A DNA stretch of 64,000 nt from Variovorax sp. J22P240 (GTDB taxonomy: Bacteria; Pseudomonadota; Gammaproteobacteria; Burkholderiales; Burkholderiaceae_C). Shown in pieces: positions 58,905-64,000 of this stretch; within the stretch, counting starts at the first letter, position 1; each line of letters starts with the position of its first letter. The stretch is taken from assembly GCF_030316855.1 (NCBI RefSeq), contig NZ_JASZYR010000001.1, forward strand, positions 682,001 through 746,000, given 5' to 3'. Made by a program: the position numbers and the translations under genes. The notes under the pieces are model-generated. The model was not told the origin of the DNA. It saw only the letters and a list, made by a program, of their open reading frames with translations, and did not search any database.

Positions 58905-60326
58905 ATGGTGACGGCACCGACGTCCGTATCCGTTGTCACCGAGGGGCTGCCCCAGCCGCAACGCTGGCACGCGATGCTGGTGATCATCCTGGGCATCGCA
59001 GTGGCGGTGCTCGACGGCACCATCGTCAACCTCGCGCTGCCCGGCATCGCGCGCGAGCTTCATGCGGACGCGGCGCATGCGATCTGGGTGGTCAACGCCT
59101 ACCAGATCGCCACGCTGGTCATGCTGCTGCCGCTGGCCTCGCTGGGGGATCTCATCGGCTATCGGCGTGTGTATCTGGTGGGCATTGCGCTGTTCGCGGT
59201 GGCGTCGCTCTTTGCGACCTTCGCCAACTCGCTCGGCATGCTGATTGCCGCGCGGGCGCTCCAGGGACTGGGAGCGGCCGGGATCATGAGCGTCAACGCG
59301 GCACTGGTGCGGCTGATCTATCCGCGGGACCAACTGGGCCGGGGCATGGCGATCAACTCGATGGTGGTGGCGACCGCGTCGGTCGCCGGGCCCACGGTGG
59401 CGGCGGCCATCCTGTCGGTCGCCTCGTGGCCGTGGCTGTTCGCGCTCAATGTGCCGCTGGGCGCGCTGGTGCTCGCGCTGGGCTTGCGCGCATTGCCGGC
59501 CAACCGGGACAAGGCTTCGGCGGACTCCCGCTTCTCGGCATTCGACGTGCTGCTCAACGTGCTGATGTTTGCATTGATCTTCGTCGGCGCCGATCGGCTG
59601 GGCGTGCGCGGCGATGCGGGGCAAGGCGCCAGCCCCTGGGCTTGGGCACTGCTGTTGTCCGGTATCGCGGTGGGCTTTGTCTATTTGCGGCGGCAACGCA
59701 CGCTGACGCTGCCGCTGTTTCCCGTCGACCTGTTGCGCATTCCGGTGTTCGCGCTCTCGATGGGAACGTCCATCGGCGCTTTCTGCGCCCAGATGCTGTC
59801 GTTCATCGCGCTGCCCTTCCTGCTGCTCGAGACCTATGGACGCTCGCATTTCGAAGCCGGATTGCTGATCACGGCGTGGCCGCTGGCGATCGTTGTCATG
59901 GCACCGATCGCAGGCCGGCTCATCGGCCGGTATCCGGACGGCCTGCTGGGCGGCATCGGCCTGGCCCTGCTGGCCACCGGCCTGGTGCTGCTCGCGGCGT
60001 TGCCCGCGCATCCCGCCAATGCCGACATCGTGTGGCGCATGGCCCTGTGCGGCGTGGGCTTCGGCTTGTTCCAGTCGCCCAACAATCACACCATCGTGAC
60101 TTCGCCGCCATCCCATCGCAGCGGCGCGGCGAGCGGCATGCTGGGCACTGCGCGTCTGACCGGCCAGACATTGGGCGCGGTGCTGCTGGCTGCGATATTC
60201 AGCATCTGGAGCCCGCACGACGGCAAGGGCCAGGTCATCGCGCTCGGGCTTGCAGCGTGCTGCGCCGCCGTGGCCGCCGTGTTCAGCTTGCTGCGAACCC
60301 GTCAGCCGGTGGCCGGCCACGCCTGA
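58905..60326 (+). CDS. DHA2 family MFS transporter
   Basis: A 473-residue 14-helix-type exporter with VAVLDGTIVNLALPGIAREL in helix 1 (motif D1), WVVNAYQIATLVMLLPLASL and the antiporter-like GPTVAAAILSVASWPWLFAL. ATG at 58905 is one base after the upstream MFS stop; GTG 58890 is an overlapping alternative. Probably in one operon with the Bcr/CflA gene. Confidence 0.92.
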   Translation: MVTAPTSVSVVTEGLPQPQRWHAMLVIILGIAVAVLDGTIVNLALPGIARELHADAAHAIWVVNAYQIATLVMLLPLASLGDLIGYRRVYLVGIALFAVASLFATFANSLGMLIAARALQGLGAAGIMSVNAALVRLIYPRDQLGRGMAINSMVVATASVAGPTVAAAILSVASWPWLFALNVPLGALVLALGLRALPANRDKASADSRFSAFDVLLNVLMFALIFVGADRLGVRGDAGQGASPWAWALLLSGIAVGFVYLRRQRTLTLPLFPVDLLRIPVFALSMGTSIGAFCAQMLSFIALPFLLLETYGRSHFEAGLLITAWPLAIVVMAPIAGRLIGRYPDGLLGGIGLALLATGLVLLAALPAHPANADIVWRMALCGVGFGLFQSPNNHTIVTSPPSHRSGAASGMLGTARLTGQTLGAVLLAAIFSIWSPHDGKGQVIALGLAACCAAVAAVFSLLRTRQPVAGHA

Positions 60327-60350
60327 GCCGTCTGCGCCTGCTTGCCTCTC

Positions 60351-61805
60351 TTAGTTGGCCGGGATCACTTCGATGATCCGATCGGCCATGTAGGGGAAGA
60401 ATGGATTCGACGACAGGCGCGTCAGCGAATCCAGGCTGACGATGAGCGCGCCGCGCTCGCCGCGAACTGCAAGGGCACCGAGGTTCACCCCGAAGTCCTC
60501 GCTCATGTCGGGGCTTATTCCGTACAACGAATCGGTGACGGGAAAGGGCAGCGCCAGATGCGACAACGAGAACACTTCCGCCGGAAACTCGAGATCGAGC
60601 AGCCGCGTCTTCTCTGTCACCGCGCCGGCCTCGGTGACGCGCTCCACCACCTGACGGCTGTTCGGCCCGGTGTTGGTGATCAGCGTCGACCGGAACTGTC
60701 GCGGCGCCGGCGTCAGCACGCGATTCGGCTGCAGGTCGCTCCCCGATCGCAGCATCGGACCGAACTTGACGCTGCGGTTCAGGTCGAACAGCACCAACTC
60801 GCTGCCATTGCTCGGCAGCCGCGCATACAGGCCGGTCACGATTGCGCGTGTGCTCACCGTGAAGTCGATCAATGACTGGAAGGTGAGGATCGGCGGCAGT
60901 TTCGCGAGGCGGCCGGCACTCTCTTCGCGCGCAATGTGGGAGCGCAGGTCGCGCGTGAGGAGCGAGGACTGCCGCGCCCCGTTGACCGGGAAGGAGTTGT
61001 ACTTGAACGGATTGAATTCCGGCACGACGCCCAGCCACGCCGCCTTGGCGAACGCCGGGAACATGGCCGGCCAGCCGAGCACGCCTGCAAAGCGGGAGAG
61101 TTCGGTGATGCCGATCATCGGCCCGATCAGGATGATCCGGTCCGGTCGCGCCAGGCTCGAATCGTCCAGGCCGTCGAGCGCGAACTTCATCGCCAGCGCA
61201 CCACCGTTGGAGAAGCCGACGATGTGCAGTGGCAGCGGCGCTGCCGCACGGCGGCGCGCTTCCCTCGCCGCGAGGCGCGTTGCCTCCGACCAGTCTTCCC
61301 ATTGCACGCGCGTGAGCCCGGCGGGCACTGTGCCGTGGCCCGGCATGCGGATCGCGACGACCACGAAGCCGCGGTCGCGATAGAGATTGGCGACGTGGCG
61401 CAGGCTGAAAGGTGAATCTGTCAATCCGTGCAGCAGGACGACAGCACCTCGCGGCGCACCTTGCGGTTCGAGCACATAGGACCGGTTCCAGTCCTGCACG
61501 AAACGCCCCGGATAGACCAGTCCGCCGTCGTAATAGCGATTACCGGGCACGCGCGCCTCGGGAGGCAGCTTGTCGGTGACCTCGGTGCGTACCTCCGCGA
61601 AGACCTTGTCCTCGGCGGCCAGATAGCCGGCCCAGTCGGACTTGGCGAGTTCTGCGCGGGAGAGTTCGTGCGGCACATGCGTGTGCCAGAGTTCGAGGGG
61701 AGGGCCGCGCTGCACGTCGTAGGTGCGCAGCGCGATTGCGGTGATGAAGACCACGCCGATCACCAGCGCCGTGCGCTTCAGAATCCTCGCCAGCCGGGGT
61801 AGCAT
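60351..61805 (-). CDS. Membrane-anchored alpha/beta hydrolase
   Basis: A 484-residue protein with one N-terminal hydrophobic segment (LVIGVVFITAIALRTYD) and a large hydrolase domain: oxyanion segment VVLLHGLTDSPFS, nucleophile elbow VGFSNGGAL, and substrate-cap regions beyond. It has no lipobox, so it probably stays anchored in the inner membrane facing the periplasm. Lies convergent to the DHA2 gene and 66 bases downstream of the MocR gene. Substrate unknown. Confidence 0.8.
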   Translation of the reverse strand: MLPRLARILKRTALVIGVVFITAIALRTYDVQRGPPLELWHTHVPHELSRAELAKSDWAGYLAAEDKVFAEVRTEVTDKLPPEARVPGNRYYDGGLVYPGRFVQDWNRSYVLEPQGAPRGAVVLLHGLTDSPFSLRHVANLYRDRGFVVVAIRMPGHGTVPAGLTRVQWEDWSEATRLAAREARRRAAAPLPLHIVGFSNGGALAMKFALDGLDDSSLARPDRIILIGPMIGITELSRFAGVLGWPAMFPAFAKAAWLGVVPEFNPFKYNSFPVNGARQSSLLTRDLRSHIAREESAGRLAKLPPILTFQSLIDFTVSTRAIVTGLYARLPSNGSELVLFDLNRSVKFGPMLRSGSDLQPNRVLTPAPRQFRSTLITNTGPNSRQVVERVTEAGAVTEKTRLLDLEFPAEVFSLSHLALPFPVTDSLYGISPDMSEDFGVNLGALAVRGERGALIVSLDSLTRLSSNPFFPYMADRIIEVIPAN

Positions 61806-61871
61806 TTCCGTCCTCTCACTCGTGGCTCGATCGGGCGATCGACCCTGTGTCGCTCACCGGCGTGCAATCTA

Positions 61872-63314
61872 TCACGAGGCTTCGGGCGCAAGCTCGCGCA
61901 CCCAGGTGGCGCTCGCAATGCCCCCCAGCGTTGCCACCGCCTGTTCGGTTCGCGCATCCCACGCATGGCCATAGTTCAGCCGCAGGCAGTTCGTGAAGCC
62001 GCGTTGCGCCGAGAAGATCGGACCCGGCGCAACGCTGATGCCCTGCGAAAGTGCCTGGCGATGAACTTCGAGCGCATCGACCTGCTTCGGCATCTCGACC
62101 CAGAGGAAGTAGCCGCCCGCCGGACGCGTGGCCCGAGTCCCCGGCGGAAAGTGCTCGCCGATGGCTTGCGCCAGGCAGGTCTGCTGCTCGGCGAGCGTGC
62201 GGCGCAGCTTGCGCAGGTGCTTGTCGTAGCCGCCCTTTTCGAGATAGGCCGCCAGCCCGGCCTGCGCGGGTGCCGACGCGCCGAGCGTGGTCGTCAGCTT
62301 CCCGCGTGCCACTGCGCGTGCGAAGCGTCCGGGCGCGGCCCATCCGATGCGGTAGCCGGGCGCCAGGCACTTCGAGAACGACGAGCAATGCATGACGATC
62401 CCTTCGGTGTCGAAAGCCTTCGCCGGTAGCGGGCGCTTGTCGCCGAAGTAGAGCTCGCCGTAGACGTCGTCCTCGATGAGCGGCACGTCGTGGCGCGTCA
62501 GCAGTTCGACCAGCGTCTTCTTCTTTGCGTCCGGCATCAGGCTGCCCAGCGGGTTCTGGAAGTTCGTCATCAGCCAGCATGCCTTCGGGCGGTGCCGCTC
62601 GATGGCGCGTTCTAGCGCGTCGAGGTCCATGCCTTCGCGCGGATGCGTCGGTACTTCGATCGCTTCCAGGCCGAGGCGCTCCAGTGCCTGCAGAGAGGCG
62701 TAGAAGGTCGGCGATTCGATCAGCACCGCATCACCGGGGCGCGTCACCGTAGAGAGGCACAGATTCAATGCCTCGAGCGCGCCGTTGGTGACGACGATCT
62801 CGTCGGTATGGACCTGCAATCCGTCGGCCAGGTACCGCAGCGCGATCTGCCGGCGCAAGCGCGCGTTGCCGGGCGTGAGATCGTCCACCGTACTCCACGG
62901 ATCGAGGTTCTGGATGCTGGACGCCATGATCTGGCCCAGCCTTCGCAGTGGAAAGAGAAGAGGGCTCGGGAAGGCGGAACCCAGCGGCACCACGTTCCGC
63001 ACCATCGACGATTCGAGGATCTCGAACACCCGTTCGCTGACGTCGAGCGGGACCGCGTCGTCCTCCGGTTGCGATGCGACTTCGGGTTCGGGCGGAAGAT
63101 GCCGGGCGCCGTCGGCCACGTAGTAGCCCGAGCGCTCACGCGCACGGATGAGGCCCTGGGCCTCGAGCAGGTAGTAGGCCTGGAACACGGTGGATGGACT
63201 CACGCCACGGCTGGCGCGGGCCTGACGGACGGACGGCAGACGGTCACCCGGATGGAGCACACCGGTTCGGATGGATTCCGCGATCTCGGCGGCCAGTGCT
63301 TCATAGCGTGTCAT
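61872..63314 (-). CDS. MocR-type regulator (GntR HTH fused to aminotransferase domain)
   Basis: A 480-residue PLP-dependent regulator. Residues 1-70 form a GntR winged HTH (LAAEIAESIRTGVLHPGDRL, SVRQARASRGVSPSTVFQAY); the rest is a fold-type I aminotransferase-like domain with MTNFQNPLGSLMPDA and the PLP-lysine segment SSFSKCLAPGYRIGW. MocR proteins sense a PLP-bound ligand. ATG at 63314 is 45 bases from the divergent DHA2 gene, its likely target. Confidence 0.93.
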   Translation of the reverse strand: MTRYEALAAEIAESIRTGVLHPGDRLPSVRQARASRGVSPSTVFQAYYLLEAQGLIRARERSGYYVADGARHLPPEPEVASQPEDDAVPLDVSERVFEILESSMVRNVVPLGSAFPSPLLFPLRRLGQIMASSIQNLDPWSTVDDLTPGNARLRRQIALRYLADGLQVHTDEIVVTNGALEALNLCLSTVTRPGDAVLIESPTFYASLQALERLGLEAIEVPTHPREGMDLDALERAIERHRPKACWLMTNFQNPLGSLMPDAKKKTLVELLTRHDVPLIEDDVYGELYFGDKRPLPAKAFDTEGIVMHCSSFSKCLAPGYRIGWAAPGRFARAVARGKLTTTLGASAPAQAGLAAYLEKGGYDKHLRKLRRTLAEQQTCLAQAIGEHFPPGTRATRPAGGYFLWVEMPKQVDALEVHRQALSQGISVAPGPIFSAQRGFTNCLRLNYGHAWDARTEQAVATLGGIASATWVRELAPEAS

Positions 63315-63359
63315 GCGGCGGGATTGTCGGGCACGGGACTGCGCTCCATACTCAAGAGC

Positions 63360-64000
63360 ATGACCCAGCTCGGCAAGCCACCCGGGGACGACAACCAGAT
63401 TCGCCACGGTTGCGAACAGGCGGGCTGCCCACCGGCCTCCAAGCCCTGGGTGCTCGCCGCGGCGATCATCGGTTCGAGCATGGCCTTCATCGACGGCACG
63501 GTGGTCAATGTCGCGCTGCCCGCCATTCAGGCGGATCTGCACGCGACGGCCTTCCAGGCGCAGTGGGTCGTGGAGTCCTACGCGCTATTCCTCGCTGCAC
63601 TGCTGCTCGTCGGCGGCTCGCTCGGCGATCACTTCGGGCGCCGCAAGATCTTCGCGATCGGTGTCGCGCTCTTCGCGCTCGCCTCGGTGGGCTGCGCGCT
63701 GGCCGGCGACGTGCAGCAACTGATCCTGGCGCGGGCCGTGCAAGGCATCGGCGGTGCGTTGCTGGTGCCCGGCAGCCTGGCGCTCATCAGCGCTTCGTTT
63801 GCGGAGAAGGAACGCGGTCGCGCCATCGGCACATGGTCGGGGTGGAGCGGCATCACCGCCGCGATCGGGCCGGTCGCCGGCGGTTTCCTCGTCGATCATT
63901 ACTCGTGGATCTGGGCCTTTCTTGTCAACGTGCCGATGGCCGTGATCGTGCTGCTGATCGTGTGGCGGCATGTGCCCGAAAGCAGGGGAGGCGATGCCGC
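63360..64000 (+). CDS. DHA2 family MFS transporter (N-terminal part, cut by window edge)
   Basis: The frame opens with ATG at 63360 and stays open to the window end (213 codons, no stop). It encodes SMAFIDGTVVNVALPAIQAD in helix 1, WVVESYALFLAALLLVGGSL, then GDHFGRRKIFAIGVALFALA and the motif-C-like GPVAGGFLVDHYSWIWAF. This is the N-terminal half of a 14-helix DHA2 exporter. A 20-residue Cys/His-containing polar leader precedes helix 1. Divergent from the MocR gene. Confidence 0.92.
   Translation, partial: MTQLGKPPGDDNQIRHGCEQAGCPPASKPWVLAAAIIGSSMAFIDGTVVNVALPAIQADLHATAFQAQWVVESYALFLAALLLVGGSLGDHFGRRKIFAIGVALFALASVGCALAGDVQQLILARAVQGIGGALLVPGSLALISASFAEKERGRAIGTWSGWSGITAAIGPVAGGFLVDHYSWIWAFLVNVPMAVIVLLIVWRHVPESRGGDA

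Overview
The window is one GC-rich, gene-dense bacterial chromosome segment. Gene content and order (cysA end–dsbB, smc–zipA–ligA, glnD–map, purL, a Liv-type transporter next to beta-oxidation genes, pqi operon) fit a betaproteobacterium of the Comamonadaceae, probably Variovorax or a close relative. The genus is inference. I see no rRNA, tRNA, insertion sequence, integrase or CRISPR array. No gene-free stretch exceeds about 200 bases. Genes are cut by both window edges (the end of cysA on the left, the start of a DHA2 exporter gene on the right).

1–5.5 kb, accessory-looking: the end of cysA overlaps dsbB. An orphan ParA/MobD-like ATPase converges on dsbB. Then come a hipB–hipA toxin–antitoxin pair with an AT-rich promoter region, a lipoprotein hydrolase, and a lipoprotein gene that carries an apparent one-base frameshift.

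5.5–28.8 kb, mostly housekeeping: smc, zipA, ligA, a Gly/Tyr-repeat lipoprotein, def, a DoxX protein, an amino-acid ABC transporter (aapJQM-like, no ATPase gene beside it), a PPC-domain protein, glnD, map and purL, ending at a strong terminator. On the minus strand follows a compact operon: selO–msrB–yciB–bolA–peptidyl-prolyl isomerase.

29.0–50.2 kb, a co-directional run of 20 genes centred on acyl-CoA metabolism: an acyl-CoA ligase, a complete livKHMGF-type ABC importer, a fadB-type bifunctional enzyme, a membrane-anchored M20 peptidase resembling PM20D1 (an N-acyl-amino-acid enzyme), a thiolase, two hotdog thioesterases, two acyl-CoA dehydrogenases (one AidB-like), two SDRs, an MDR oxidoreductase, an extended GST-like protein, and three small proteins. 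Together they look like an uptake and beta-oxidation island for an acylated carboxylate. The transporter is odd: its LivF homologue has Arg for the Walker A Lys, its LivG homologue has a divergent signature motif, and its LivM homologue has an extra C-terminal membrane module. The leaders of livK and fadB carry clear inverted repeats.

50.2–64 kb, envelope stress and efflux: aldo/keto reductase and MFS exporter divergent from a LysR regulator whose gene overlaps a tightly packed pqi operon (pqiA split into two genes, then pqiB and pqiC); ogt; two MFS exporters; a membrane-anchored hydrolase; and a MocR-type regulator divergent from a DHA2 exporter.

Two copies of one roughly 92-bp intergenic repeat, in opposite orientation (25.1 and 40.9 kb), are probably members of a dispersed family.
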